NCBI GenBank assembly: GCA_018806985.1 | Contig: JADANN010000148.1 | Coordinates: 496,001 to 560,000, forward strand | Direction of reading: 5' to 3' | Source: Angiostrongylus vasorum | Taxonomy: Eukaryota > Nematoda > Chromadorea > Rhabditida > Metastrongylidae | DNA: 64,000 bases | Shown here: piece by piece, positions 1-41,879 of the stretch | Layout: every line of letters begins with the position of its first letter | How positions within the stretch are numbered: position 1 is the first letter of the stretch | Made by a program: the position numbers and the translations under genes | Notes under the pieces: model-generated | What the model saw: the letters and a program-made list of their open reading frames with translations, nothing else | Database searches by the model: none | What the model was told of the DNA's origin: nothing

Positions 1-287
1 GAGGAAGGCTGAGTGGTACGTTAGCTTGTTCATAAATAAGGAATAAAATAACTTCCTCGTGTGTGCTGATTAAGAAAAAAAGCGAAGTATTCGATCGACA
101 CCGAAGTTAATAGAAAGTCTCTCGTGGGAGTTACTATTTAAAATGTTTTGAAAAAGGCACAGAAAAAGCGCTTTTGAGAAACATATTTCCAACAGCCACC
201 AATGTGTGAACTGAAAAGGAGCAAAAGGTAGAATCTCTCAAGGTGAGCGGCAGATAGCTATTTCCAATGATTACGAACCTATGGATC

Positions 288-830
288 CTAGGGAATATGT
301 GTGGATGACGAACCCCGAAATGACATGTCTAGCTGGAATAAGGTCCCTTTTATGCTACCCTTAATTCTCAATGAAATAAGCGCAACTATAAAACGTTGCT
401 TAAAAAGGGCTGGTCTCGAGAAATCGTTAGCAGTGATTGAAATACCACTGGAGACTCTAAGACGCCAGCTAGTTTGTGACCGTTTGTACGACGGTCTCTG
501 CACATTGCAAAAATTGCACAGTATGCCTTAACGATAGAGATGGTGGTTGAACGAGTTCGGGCACGGTTTATCGGACCTACTGTAAAGTGCTAGTAACGAA
601 TTTGTTAGAAAAACAGATATACCACTCTGCGTCTGTATAAAGGAACACCTATTCGGTAAACTTAAAGTGAAACCAAATACTCCATTAGGAGCGAGTTGGA
701 CACAGTGACATAACGATGAAGATTCTAAATTACAAGTTAACATCCTATCACAGGAATCTAAAATTTCTGCGAGGTCTAATACAATGAATGATGTGCATAT
801 TTTCAAAGGTAACGATACGTCACGCCATCG
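288..830 (+). mobile_element. Penelope-like element remnant (3' coding part)
   Basis: The plus-strand reading from 301 to 531 gives a peptide with FMLPLILNEI and LRRQLVCDRLYDGLCT, the stretch that in hookworm Penelope-like retroelements lies between the reverse transcriptase and the GIY-YIG nuclease. Downstream, with frame changes, come SSGTVYRTYC (about 550-580) and PLCVCIKEHLFGK (about 625-665), which match the same nuclease segment of the better copy at 54.0 kb. Several stops and frameshifts mean it cannot be active. Family assignment rests on that internal match and on general knowledge of PLE endonucleases. Confidence 0.6.
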
Positions 831-1530
831 AAAGTCGTTTCGATTATTAACATTGCAACCGGATGACCCTCTTCAGACCGTTCATGTTCTTATAGATACT
901 GCATAAGGCATCTAATGCGATGCGCTCGTTTATCCAGAAACTGAGAACAACAGGGCTATCTGTTTGCAAATGAGCGATGTGACCCCCTGCCAACTTAGGT
1001 GTGAACATTCCAGAGGCTAATATTGCAGGCGTTGGAGTCTATAGAAACTAGCGTTTTCCGTCGCCTACCCTGTCAGTTTTTAAGAAATTCTGTCTCAAGC
1101 CTTGTCATTACATGCCACCCTATCCGTTAATTCGAAACAAGCATAAGAATGGCGCAAAAACAGGAGCACAGTGTTGGAAAATTTGGACGAAAAGAAATGG
1201 AAATGGGAATGACTTAATGAAATGAGGATCATCTTGCCGAAGTGCACTCCACGGTATGTATGTATGGAAATCCTTTTTCAAAATGAGAAACCATCACTGC
1301 TGGACTTTGGAATCTCCAAACGTGACTATATGTGAAAATAACTAAAGATCACTTAATTGAAAATATATCACATTGTTGTCAATAAGAAGATCGAATTTAT
1401 TCGAGATCGATGTTATTCAATGTTTCTGTACAGAAAAAAGCTATCACTTTTATCCAACAAATGATGTGAAATGGTGCCATCAACGTCATTCATTTAGTCA
1501 GCCATATCAATGATGAAATCCTGCAGTTAA
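831..1530. other. no recognised gene
   Basis: No open frame or splice-bounded exon that I can support. Parts between 840 and 1240 read as a decayed coding region on the plus strand but no family is recognisable. Confidence 0.4.
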
Positions 1531-1815
1531 AATAAAGGATAGAGCTCTCGGCATCAATCAATCCCTGAAGCATGTGTCATGCATTCGACTTCATTAAGCA
1601 TCGTTGGAAGTGATTAAATGTATATCTGGCCTTTACAATGACTGCGATGGCCTGCCGATATATCGAGCCAGTGCTGCTTGCTGGTATCCTCCCAGACAAG
1701 TCTGGTACTAATTTGCGATCTCGGAGGGATGGAAGCTTTGGTGGGCCATGAGAGTGGTGATCAATTCCACGTATGTATTGCAGTGGGCCTCCGACTACTG
1801 CGCCACACACGCTCC
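1531..1815 (-). mobile_element. SINE family A copy (tRNA-derived)
   Basis: Contains the family landmarks in reverse orientation: an AAAGGAT tail at the left, CTCTCGGC, the block around CATTCGACTTCATTAAGC, a CTCCCAGACAAGTCTGG palindrome-like block, and a tRNA-like head at the right edge. It lies just downstream of the TSC2 stop codon. Confidence 0.8.
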
Positions 1816-2912
1816 AGTTGTATACTGAAAGCAAGTGAACGAGTTGACCGCCCTATAAGGTAGAAACAGTACAATGCCTCAAATATCCAAATACACTGTT
1901 CTTAAAAAGGCGCGCTGCCTAAGTCAACAGTGCGCCGCGTTAAAAAGAGCTAGTTGTTTCAGAATTACTGGCACTTTTTCGAAGTTTCCATCCTTTGTAA
2001 AAACAAAAAAAATTGCGAAGATTACGAACTTCCACTTTAATCTCAACATTTCAAAATGTCTTGAACAGAAGTAAAACAACGATGTTATTCGAAAAAATAA
2101 ACAGAACGACCCAGAATTAAAAAAAGCTTGATGGTGCTTGGAACTATTATCCTTCAACGATGAAAAGGTACCTGATGAAGCAAAGGGTAATGAGGATCGA
2201 AAATTCTGCAGGGTTAAAGATATACAGTGACGTTGTGACGTTAGCAGTTACCCCTCTGCCCTCATAGTTACTGCTACCAAGAACTTATGAATATAACAAG
2301 ATGGCAATTTCTTGCAAATCGACATTGACGACAATTTGAGCAAACTAGAAGCATGCATGAAAACCACAACAATAAACAATGGTCGACAACGATCGTAGTT
2401 ATAAACATTAAAAAACAACTGAGCCAACACTTCTGTCAGTGGTGAATTATGTAATATGAAGTAACTAGATTGAGTGAAAACAAAACTCGAGAACACTCAT
2501 TAGACAATAGGTGATAGAAGCAATGCTGATTAGCCTATTAATTATACATAAAATATTAAAATCCTACAATGTTTTAGTGAAATTCCCAGCCGTAAACTAA
2601 TGTATAAGAATTCTATGGAAAAAAAAAATCAGAAGGAAATGGAGCCAAAGAATTTTCTTCACGTTTTACCAGCCATTAGTATAAAGTAATCGACATTGAT
2701 GACGAGCGTTGTTGCACCACTTTGGCCAATTACCCCACTTAGTTGTGGAAGTGGTCACCACAAAAAATATATACATAAGAAAAAAAAATAACACTAAATA
2801 GACGGACTACTAGCACAATTTATGGCGAGTATATCCATCATTCTCCATCTATACACTGGACATCTTTCGATACAGTAAGAATTCATTCATCCGTAAGAAA
2901 CATCGAATTCAA
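1816..2912. other. 3' flank of TSC2; no gene seen
   Basis: AT-rich DNA between the SINE and the TSC2 stop codon. The 3' UTR of TSC2 must lie at the right end of this stretch, but I could not single out a poly(A) signal with confidence. Confidence 0.4.
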
Positions 2913-32890
<29,978 letters not shown>

Positions 32891-33169
32891 GGATTACATT
32901 GTAAGGTCCAGGGCGGAGTCAGGTGGATACTAGGTATTCTGGCGTTCACGGAGTAGACAGAATTACAGAACCAACAACATCTTAGTATTGTGAAACCACC
33001 GGTACCAGTGGATGGTTTGAATGTGCTGCGACCAACGTATGGTGAGGTACATCATTATTCTGTCATTGCACTAAATGCGCTTTACGCCATCTTTTGACGC
33101 TTTAATGTTTTTGTACTAGAATTAGGTTTAGTTTTTCATTTATTTTCGGTTGTCAAATTTTTTTTCTTG

Positions 33170-33355
33170 TTGAGGGCGAATTTTCTGATCCACAAGAGCT
33201 GCGACTGCCTGCGTCGTGGTGGCGACCTGGGGCAGACTTTGGCCAGGCTGTCCTCGGGATTCCAGGGAACCACAATGGCTTAACCAGCAAATCTCCGAAA
33301 AATGGTGACTATGCTGGGGCTCGCACAACTAGTGAGGACGGGCCGTTTAAGTATC
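33170..33355 (+). repeat. Family D repeat, 3' part
   Basis: Contains GGCAGACTTTGGCCAGGCTG, GGGAACCACAATGGCT and the end GTGAGGACGGGCCGTTTAAG. Confidence 0.7.
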
Positions 33356-33879
33356 AAGTAGTAGTAAGAGGGCGAATTTATCCTATAATATCGTTCTTTA
33401 TAGTGAGATATACACCATTGTATCTATGCAGCGTGCAAATTTTCGAGTCCATTGTGAGGGTATTCTGGTTATCCCGCGTTCTTCGCAATGTTCTCCAGAC
33501 CTGCAGCTTACGTAGATGATCAGCATGAGTCTGCTGACCGCCTACGCCTTGATGGCTTTTCTGACCGCATGTTCAGTCGCGTTGAAGTATATCCCTTCAG
33601 GCCTTGAAGAGCCGGAGAGCAAATCTCGTGCATTTGCAAACGGCGAAATGAAAGCTATGGTATGACAGTCTGGATCATCTATCGTACTTAGTGAAGTAGA
33701 GATCGTCAGTTGAACTCGTATTCTCTACTCGCTTTAGTGCAGTCTGTTGTGTACTTATGAAATCCGTAGTTCTCTCTTCCAGAGTTTGTTCGTTTTCCAC
33801 AGAAATCGGCGAGCCATCGCTCTGCTTGGCTTGGTATTCTAAGCGCAGTATGACCAGTAATTTTTTTCAGTTCCTTTTT

Positions 33880-34188
33880 CACACATAACCCATTTTCTCA
33901 CATCTACAGGGCGGATCCCAGCATTTCTGGCACTCGACTCGTTTTCCTCGCATTCATCGTCCACAATGGTCATCGAACTCTTTGCGTCTTTCGGGTGCTG
34001 CATGAGGATATCGTCTTCTCAATGAATGACTTAGAGTGCAGGTCGATTCACCTCTTCTTGCAGTCTTGGAGATAGCCTGGCTAAGGCGTTCTTAGGTGGA
34101 TTGGAGTGAAGAGTTGGAGAAGGGGTCGAACTAGCACTTTGCTTCATGGTTGGCTGCGTCACTATGCACTGCGCCTCAGCCACTCCTT
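33880..34188 (-). mobile_element. SINE family B copy
   Basis: Head on the minus strand: GGCTGAGGCGCAGTGCATAG and GCTAGTTCGACCCC; body shares CAGCATTTCTGGCACTCGA-type blocks with the 32.2 kb copy. Confidence 0.6.
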
Positions 34189-34496
34189 CCATGTTGAATT
34201 ATTGAATTATGCTTGAGTTCTGTATCATATTTTTGTAATTTTTTTCATCTCTTGCTTATTGAATCCGTTTTTTTTGTATTCATATTCTGTTTGTATTCTT
34301 TACAACATCTGCATGTGCATCGGTGTCAGAGCCATCCTGCATCCTTGCATTTTGTAATTGTTCGTTCATGCGATGTCAATAAGCCGAAGCGCAGAAGCGA
34401 TGCTGTTTCGAGAATCAGCTCTTGAGTGAGGTCACCTTTCAGCGCAAAGGCGTAATCAACTTCTTTTGTTAGTTCTGTAATGTTATCACCGTGAGA

Positions 34497-34780
34497 GCGT
34501 GTGTAGCGCAGTGGTTGGAGGCGCCCTATAATACACATGGGATGGATCTCCGTTTTCCAGGCCCACCAAGTCTTCCATCCCCCGGCATCGGCAAATTGCA
34601 ACCATGCTTGTTCAGGAGGATGGCAGCACTGGCTCGATACATCGGTATGCCACCGCGAGTCATTGTAAAGACCAGATATGCATTTAGCCACCTCCAACGG
34701 TGGTTAATGAAGTCGAATGCATGGCGCATCCCTCAGGGGTTTGATCAACGCCGAGGGCTTCACCCTTTTATTTTTTATCA
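34497..34780 (+). mobile_element. SINE family A copy, plus orientation
   Basis: Clear head GCGTGTGTAGCGCAGTGG, CATGGGATGGATCTCC, full body and a tail CTTCACCCTTTTATTTTTTA. Confidence 0.88.
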
Positions 34781-35221
34781 CCATGAACCTGTGCACATAT
34801 TGGTGATGATATGTACTACGATGAGGTTCGATATTTGAAATAGAAGTCTTTGCAATCACTAGGAGGTTGTCGAAATGAAACACTTGCCTCTTGGCGCTCA
34901 GAAGTTATTCTTTTCTTGCCAGCTTTTCTTCGTTTATGTCCATATCTTCAGCAGCGAGACGGCTTGAAAGGTAGGATGAGGTTCATCAGGATTAGATGTG
35001 TTCTCATGCTGATGTCGCTGTTGCGGTAACATTCCTAGAAGCTTGAGTTTTTTTGTGGACTTGAATCATCAACAACTTTTAGAATGAAGATGATTTTTTT
35101 TAGGACAATTAATGTGCGCTAAAAAGCAGTAGGGTGACATACCTCTTTAAAATCTGTGAAGTCTTCATGTTTTTTAAGTACTGTAGTTATCGATAAAGTA
35201 CTAGCAGTACTTCCTTAGATC

Positions 35222-35300
35222 ATTAAGCTAACACAAGGTTGTCACAAAACTTTTGCTCGGCTGACGTTTTGGCGTCTTTGTCTTCTTCAGCTCCGTAATG
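35222..35300 (-). mobile_element. Penelope-like tail with hammerhead-like core
   Basis: On the minus strand GAGCTGAAGA, a short stem region, AAAACGTCAGC and then TTGTGACAACCTTGTG. It is related to the 15.4 kb copy; the GAAA box has changed to CAAA. Confidence 0.5.
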
Positions 35301-35491
35301 ATTGGAGTCGGTTTTTGCGCAGCTGTTCGCACCATCGATATCGGTCTTCTTAGTTGCATCGATCCGAATCAAATGGAATGAACACTTCTAGAATGATTGT
35401 AATTTTTCACATATTGGCAGCTGTTGGATTCGATTGGGTATCTTTAGACAAACAGAATAACAGAGTGTACTATAATAGTTTTCATTTCCAG

Positions 35492-35578
35492 ATGTTGAAA
35501 GTCAGCCTTCATCTTGGATGTATGCCAGAACTTACAAGACAGCAAGTACGATCTAAGACTGTCAAGTTCAAGCCGAAA
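35492..35578 (+). CDS. Candidate 5' exon, probably trans-spliced; protein unknown
   Basis: An ATG directly after TTTTCATTTCCAG begins a 29-codon exon, MLKVSLHLGCMPELT then KTVKFKPK, ending at a perfect GTGAGT donor. An acceptor one base before an ATG with no exon before it is what a spliced-leader site looks like in nematodes. The N-terminus is basic and could be a mitochondrial presequence, which would suit the methyltransferase 10 kb downstream, but no linking exon was proved. Confidence 0.5.
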
Positions 35579-35859
35579 GTGAGTTATTACATTAATTTCT
35601 TATGAATGTTAATCTGTATCTCTTCAACACTTACGTCTCGACTCCAATGTAATACCTATCTCGATTTCCGTTGTATTGTTTTTTTAGCACATTAAAGGAT
35701 TTACACACGTCGTAATAAGTTAATCACCTTCCCACGAACAAAAAGTTTTTCTTAATAGAAGATTTTTTTAGTGGTTTTCTCACCAAGAAGAGTTTTCCTG
35801 TCGAGAAAACAAATTTCTTGGTCCAAATTTCTCGCAGATTGTAAAGGAAAGAACTCAAA

Positions 35860-35965
35860 ACGCCGACTTCCTATAATCCTCGGCATGAATAATAGATATA
35901 TTTGTTTTTACATTCTTATGAATTGATCTTGTTGAGCTTTTGCGAGGACTGGTATAAGTAAAGGA
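35860..35965 (+). repeat. Copy of the 36.85/37.2 kb repeat
   Basis: CCTCGGCATGAATAATAG and TGATCTTGTTGAGCT...GACTGGTATAAG match the sequence on both sides of the SINE at 36891, showing the uninterrupted form. Confidence 0.65.
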
Positions 35966-36497
35966 AATAACTCTTCTTAGCTGATTTCTGGAGGAACATT
36001 TGTGGTAAGGAAGCTATCGGTTAGACACGGAACGTGTAGAAAAAAAGTCGGTGCAGCAGAATAAACGTCATGATAGAATGGGCGGAAACGATTCATATTG
36101 ACTACGTTAATTCAGATATGAATTCATATCAGCTCACATTTTCCTGTAACTGTTAAGTGAAAGTTCCATTAGAAATTTTTGCGATCTTTCTTTCTTGTTG
36201 TTTAAAGTGCTGTTAGGTCTGAGCAGTGACCTCTCAGATTGCCAAGAGTCAACCACTGAGAACGCCTTCAGCTGTAGCAATCGATCACTGTGACTTTTAC
36301 TATGGTCCGATGTTTGGGAAACGATGGCCGAGTATTCGTCTAGGCCTGTTAACTCCGAACAAATACGTTGCCGTTATAAACACATTTTCAAAGTTAGTGC
36401 TATGAAGTGATAAGGAATTTTGATTTCCTATGTGAAGGCCAAATTCAATTCTTCGGTAGTATTTCTCTCGTAAGCTGGAATAACTCGTAATTTTGAG

Positions 36498-36654
36498 GAA
36501 TTGTGATGCACACGAAGATTTACTGGAGCAGTTGAACACTTTGGAGTTGCTTAAAAAAATCCGTGGTAAAACAGCTTTGGAAAGGATAGAGCTGAAGAAG
36601 AAGGACGTTGATAGCCGAGCAAGAGAAGATACGAAGGTTTTTCTAGAAAACATG
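36498..36654 (+). CDS. Candidate coding exon, charged helical protein
   Basis: NCDAHEDLLEQLNTLELLKK, then TALERIELKKKDVDS and REDTKVFLENM, ending at GTAAGG. The open frame, amphipathic charged composition and good donor support it. It starts one base out of phase with exon 35492, so another exon or a different acceptor would be needed. Product not recognised. Confidence 0.5.
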
Positions 36655-36890
36655 GTAAGGTTTTCCACAATTGACAGCATATCGCTGACTGAAATATGAA
36701 GAGACTCGTATTCTTATCAGGGATATTTTCTTGGAATATTTCGATTCCACATGAGAATTATATTGCTTTGTTGTATGAATACCTACAGCTGTTTTTGTTG
36801 CCTATATTTGTAGAATAATTAGCATGGGTGAAGCTTGAACCAAACTTATTAACTCAAAAAGACCGACTTTCTGTAAACCTCGGCATAAAT

Positions 36891-37167
36891 GAGAAAAGCT
36901 CTCGGCGTTAATCAATCCTCGAGGAATGTGCATGCATTTGACTTCATTAAGCATCGTTGAAGGTGATTGAATGCATATCTGGCCTTTTCGGCCCACGGTG
37001 GCCTACCGATGTATCGAGTCAGTGCTGCTATCCTCCCAGACAAGTCTGGTACCAATTTGCCGACTCCGGAGTGGTGAAAGGCTTGGCTGAGCCACGCGCG
37101 GGCGGTTCGATCCCACGTGTGTATTTGTCGCAGGGCGCCTCCGGCCACTACGCCACACGCGCTCCTT
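36891..37167 (-). mobile_element. SINE family A copy with target-site duplication
   Basis: The element is bracketed by GGCATAAAT at 36882-36890 and 37168-37176. The host repeat continues on both sides, so the limits of this copy are exact. Confidence 0.92.
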
Positions 37168-37196
37168 GGCATAAATAGTGGATGTATTTCTTTATA

Positions 37197-37455
37197 TGTT
37201 TTTATGAACTGATCTTGTTGAGCTAATGCGGGGTTGGTATAGTTGTCGTTGTTATTGTTGTTGTCCATGTTGCTGTTGTTGTTGTTGTTGTTGGTCGACG
37301 CCACTGGTAACAGCACGGCTATGAGGATGGCGAAATCGTCGAGGGGTCGGCCATAGACGTATCAAGAACCAACAACAGCATCGGCAACAACAACAACAAC
37401 GACAACAACTGTACCAACCTCGCGTCAGCTCAACAATATCAGTTCATAAGAACAA
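37197..37455. repeat. Long inverted repeat with GTT/CAA-rich arms
   Basis: Left arm 37197-37293, right arm 37366-37455. Each arm has TGAACTGAT.TTGTTGAGCT, GTTGGTA.AGTTGT and a run of GTT (or AAC) units, in opposite orientation around a 70-bp centre. Confidence 0.8.
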
Positions 37456-37493
37456 ACTTATTAGTTAAAAGTAGCCGCTGTTATGCATCCATA

Positions 37494-40430
37494 TTTTTTG
37501 ATATCCACGTATAGATTGCTGGGCTGTGAACGTGGGGACTGGGTATACCTATGTGTATCTTGCCAGTTTCTCCCAGAGTGGACATGGAGCTTATTTGTTG
37601 GAGGCGACTCCTAACCGCCCCCATATACTTACCCTGTCACTTGATTGCAGGTTTTTGGCGGAATTGACTCGTAGAATACAGTCCGCATAAACTAGAACAT
37701 ACCCACACAAGCGTGCATGAAGACGCCTCGTAAATACAGTGAGTATGTGCCAAATCCGTTCAGCAGAAACAGGGGTATCCATCCCCTGGATCCCACCTAC
37801 GTCTCAGGGAAACATACGGTCGCTTTTTGGTCCGCGATTAACCCCCTATTCGCCACCTGGGGTCGCGCCACGTAGCCTCGCGACTAGCCACCTCGAGATC
37901 CCTCATATGAGGGTCTTCCGTGCTCTAAGGGACCTCCGTGTCCGTGGTCTGTACCTACAATGCTCGTACACTTGCATCCGAGCCCTGGATAGAAGAATTG
38001 ATCATGCAAGCGAGAACGATAAGGTACGACGTCATCGGCCTGGTCGAAGCGAGACGACTCCACCCATTCAAAGCCGTCTATGACATCGGAGAAGAACTAT
38101 TCCTCGGAGCATGCGACAGTAGGAGGAGTCGGCGGTGTCGGCGCTCTCGTCACCACGAGTTTGTCCATGAACATCGATTCATTCAAACAGCTTACAACCC
38201 GAATCAGACGTTTAAGATTAAAAAGATGTGGATCAATACCGGCTTTGACAATCTTCGTCGTTTACGTGTCGACGTCAAACTGTGACGAAGAAGAAGTCGA
38301 AGCGTTCTATATGGACTTGGAGAAGTTCTACAGAGAAGACCATACATTCTGCAAGGTCATCATTGGAGATTTCAACGCCAAGATTGAACCAAGAAGAACG
38401 TCTGAAGAATGTCACATTGGGACCCACTGATTAGAATGGAACGAACAGGGTGAGCGGCTGTCTGAGTTTATCATAGCGGCCAAGACAATCCATGGTAACT
38501 CGCAATTGCAGAAGCCCCCACCCTCAACGCTGGACGTGGGAGTCTTCCAGTGGTGAGTGCCATAACAAAATAGACCACATCATAGTATCGCTGTTGTCCT
38601 GAAATTCTACACGGGTCAGACCACCGCCTCCTTCGTGCAAGTGGTCTAAGCTGCAGGGGGCTGGGAAAAGCATTCGCAAAGCCCACCGAAGCATCGTCAA
38701 TTACAAGACCACGATGCTTGCACTCCGACGCCCAAACGGAACAGTTACAGCGTCCAGAAAGGCAATGGAGAAAATCACATAGGAATACTACTCAGATCTC
38801 TTGAATAGCTACGCCCTCCTTTCCTCACATGAAATAAAACAGAATAGATATGTCATAGCACCGGTGCTCCCTTCCGAAATCTGGCATGCTGCTTCATCGG
38901 TGAAAAATCGAACAGCACCATGTCCGGACAGGATAAGACCAGAAAACCTGAAGAACCTTCCGCCAATCCTCGTAAATACACTGACTCGGCTCCTCACACG
39001 TTACCTGTCTTAATGCAAGGTCCCTACTCAATGGAAGACCAGCAAGACCGTGTTATTGTTCAGGAAGGGTGATATCCACGATATCGCCAACTATCGCCCA
39101 GTGTGCTTGCTGTCTGTCGTCTACAAACTTTTCACTCGAGTAATCCTGAATAGGATCGATAGAACACTGGACGAAGGACAACCATGTGAGCAAGCAGGGT
39201 TCCGAAAAGCATTTAGTATGATAGACCACATCCATACGATAACAAGACTCAGTGAAATGACGCGAGAGTACAAAAGGCCGCTCTATCTCTCTTTCGTCGA
39301 TTTAAAGAAGGCCTTTAACTCAACTGAGGTAGAAGCAGTTATGGAAGCCCTTGCTAGTCAGGGAGTCCCTACTCAGTACATAAAGATTCTTCGTGAACTG
39401 TACAAAAATTTCACAACCGAGATATCACTATTCCACAACGATATTAATATCGGCGTCGGAAGAGGGGTTAGGGAAGACGATTCCATCTCGCCAAAATTAT
39501 TCACCGCCTCCCTCGAGAACATCATGCCAACATTGGAATGGGTTAATATGGGAGTGAAAATCGATGGTCGGCAATTACACCATCTTCGCTTTGCTGATGA
39601 CATCGTCCTGATAACACCAAACATTAGCCAAGCGGAACGAATGCTTGCCGACTTTGATAAAGCCTGTGGAAAGATTGATCTTCGACTAAATCCCACCAAA
39701 ACGATGTTCATGAGGAATGGATTGGTTTTGTATGCCCCATTCATGCCTAACGAAACGAATATCTCCGAATGCTCCAGTTCTTCTGTCTAGGTCGGAAAAT
39801 CAATATATGATGAACGACCTAGCTCCTGAGTTGATAGAAGGAAACGAGCGGCTGGAAGAGCTTTCAAGGGCATCGAGGATGTAGTGAGGGGAAACAAAGA
39901 ACACCCGACTAAGTGCCCACCTTTTCGACTGAACGATGTTTCCTGCGTTAACGTATGCGTGAGAAACCTAGCCGCTGCGTGAACAGGATGAAAAATCACT
40001 CAGCGTTATTGAACGCGCAGTCGAAAGGACGATGCTAGGATTATTCAGTGTCACGCAAGTAAGAGAAGGGATCCATAGCTCCGACCTGCGTCAACGACCA
40101 AGAACCAAAGATGCCGTTCTGTACGCCAAACCGTCGAAGATAAGGTGGGCCGGACACATAATACGTGTGAACGACAACCGATGGACAGGAGCCGTTAGTG
40201 ACTAGATTCCTTGGGATGTCAAACGTACCGCAGGAAGACCACTGACTCGATGGTCAGAGTTCTTCACGAAAAGCCTAGAGGAAAGATATGATGCTCGACG
40301 AGTCCCTAGAAGGAGCAGAACCCACTGGGCTACTCTTGCACGCGACAGGGGAAAAATAGGAGATTTACTCTCACCCGCTCGAGTCGACAATCAACGGGAC
40401 TACAGGTGATACAGGTGACTCTGTTGTGAT
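37494..40430 (+). mobile_element. RTE retrotransposon A, near full length, inactive
   Basis: Leader 37494-37940, then endonuclease ([25 protein letters not shown]), a central spacer with a deletion, and reverse transcriptase from about 38830: NYRPVCLLSVVYKLFTRVIL, CEQAGFRKAFS, LSFVDLKKAFNS, and the catalytic LRFADDIVL. The C-terminal region (YARPSKI-like, VPRDVKR-like) runs to a GATACAGGTGA tail. Stops (for example at 38,428) and frameshifts abolish function. It lies between the candidate 5' exons and the methyltransferase exons. Confidence 0.92.
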
Positions 40431-41879
40431 TGTTTCGTCGAGAGTTCCGTTACGTGGAAAAAAATTAAAAATCATAACCGTCTTATTATAACACTGCTTT
40501 GGAAAATAGCTACGAGATTCTTCTCATTTCAACCACTAAGCTGATTGTGATCAACTAAGCGTGGTTTTCGATAACAGCGTAAACCATGAATATTTATTAC
40601 AATAGTATTTGTAAGTTTATGATGAAAGAGTTTTCCATTATCTACGCATCGTCCTAGTAGTTAACACTCAGACCTCGGTGTTCAGTAATATTGGATGCGT
40701 AATAATTAACACTCGTTTGGCGTCTCGTCCCATTTCCTGGAAGTCCAGAATTATCATCGGGGTCTCCAAGTTGTCACGATAGGCATGGAGACGTCCCAGT
40801 TCAGACGCATCACCACCATGTTTCTACGGTTAGAGAAATTGATTCATTGATGGGAGTATTATAATTCTCTGTGTCTCTTATCGCTCGCTTTTAGCGTTAA
40901 TAAAAACAAAGAGGGTTGTTTTCTTTGGTTGATACATCTTTCACCTTTTATCACTTTCTTTTTTTTCACCATAGGTTTTTACTGAAGAAATTTTCAATAT
41001 TTTTTATTTGCTTAGCACACTATTCGATACGCAAATTTTCTATGGACAACCATGTGGATATAACTTATCTCTTCTTCTTGTCCGTTATGCATTGAACTCA
41101 ATGCACACGGTTTGTTGTACCTGTCACATGTGGAATATAGCTTTCACGATGCACATGCCACACAGCGTTTGTGATGCAGAAGTTAATGATTAACTGGGAA
41201 AAGTATACCGAGCAAAACCATAGCAAAGTCAGCACCCAGGAGAAAATGAGTTGGAATCACTGCCTGTTCTCCAAACCGCCTTCTGTTGCGCTGATTTTTG
41301 AATCAACTGTAAAGTGTCATGAACGCACAAAACAGCTTTAATATGCTCAGGTATTGCTTTCGATAATAATGGGTACTTTGAACTCTAGCCAATTTAATAT
41401 ATCAGCGTATCTTGAACATTATTGGGAGAAAAGCCATTATAATACACAACCACTATATTATTGCCTAAAAGTTCGTAAGTTCAGGCAAGTACTGGCTTTT
41501 TAGAGGCTACGAAAAGTTTTTTCTTAATTTCCTGGGTCAAGACTCGTATTTCGAAAGCGAAAGCAGATGGAGATTTGCTTTAGCAGGATATCTTCAGGGT
41601 GCTGTTGGTTTTTGCGGCTATGGCGTTTATGTTGAAATTTCTAAAAACTTAAATTCTGTTCTCTATTTTTTTGTGAGAATTTTGAGTCCTAACGATTCAC
41701 TACTTACTCAGTTAACTTTGATGGCCCGTATTCATTCGTTCTGCATATCCCAGCATAGTTCCCCTTTCGTTTCTGGCTTGCACAATCGCCATCCATTCTG
41801 GTGGTCTGCTTCGAACATGATGAAATTTGCGAGCTCCATTTCAAAATCCTAAAATCGTTATCATATCCGAATGTAGATA
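40431..41879. other. no gene recognised
   Basis: AT-rich DNA. An open frame at 41008-41193 begins after a TTTGCTTAG acceptor-like site but is not clearly coding. Confidence 0.35.

Noticed and set aside
34497..34570. tRNA gene calls at SINE heads
   Set aside because: Box A and box B are present but no cloverleaf with acceptor stem; they are SINE 5' ends.
41008..41193. Plus-strand frame after an acceptor-like TTTGCTTAG, considered as an nsun-4 5' exon
   Set aside because: Only a faint resemblance to the NSUN4 N-terminal region, and the phase does not fit exon 36498-36654.
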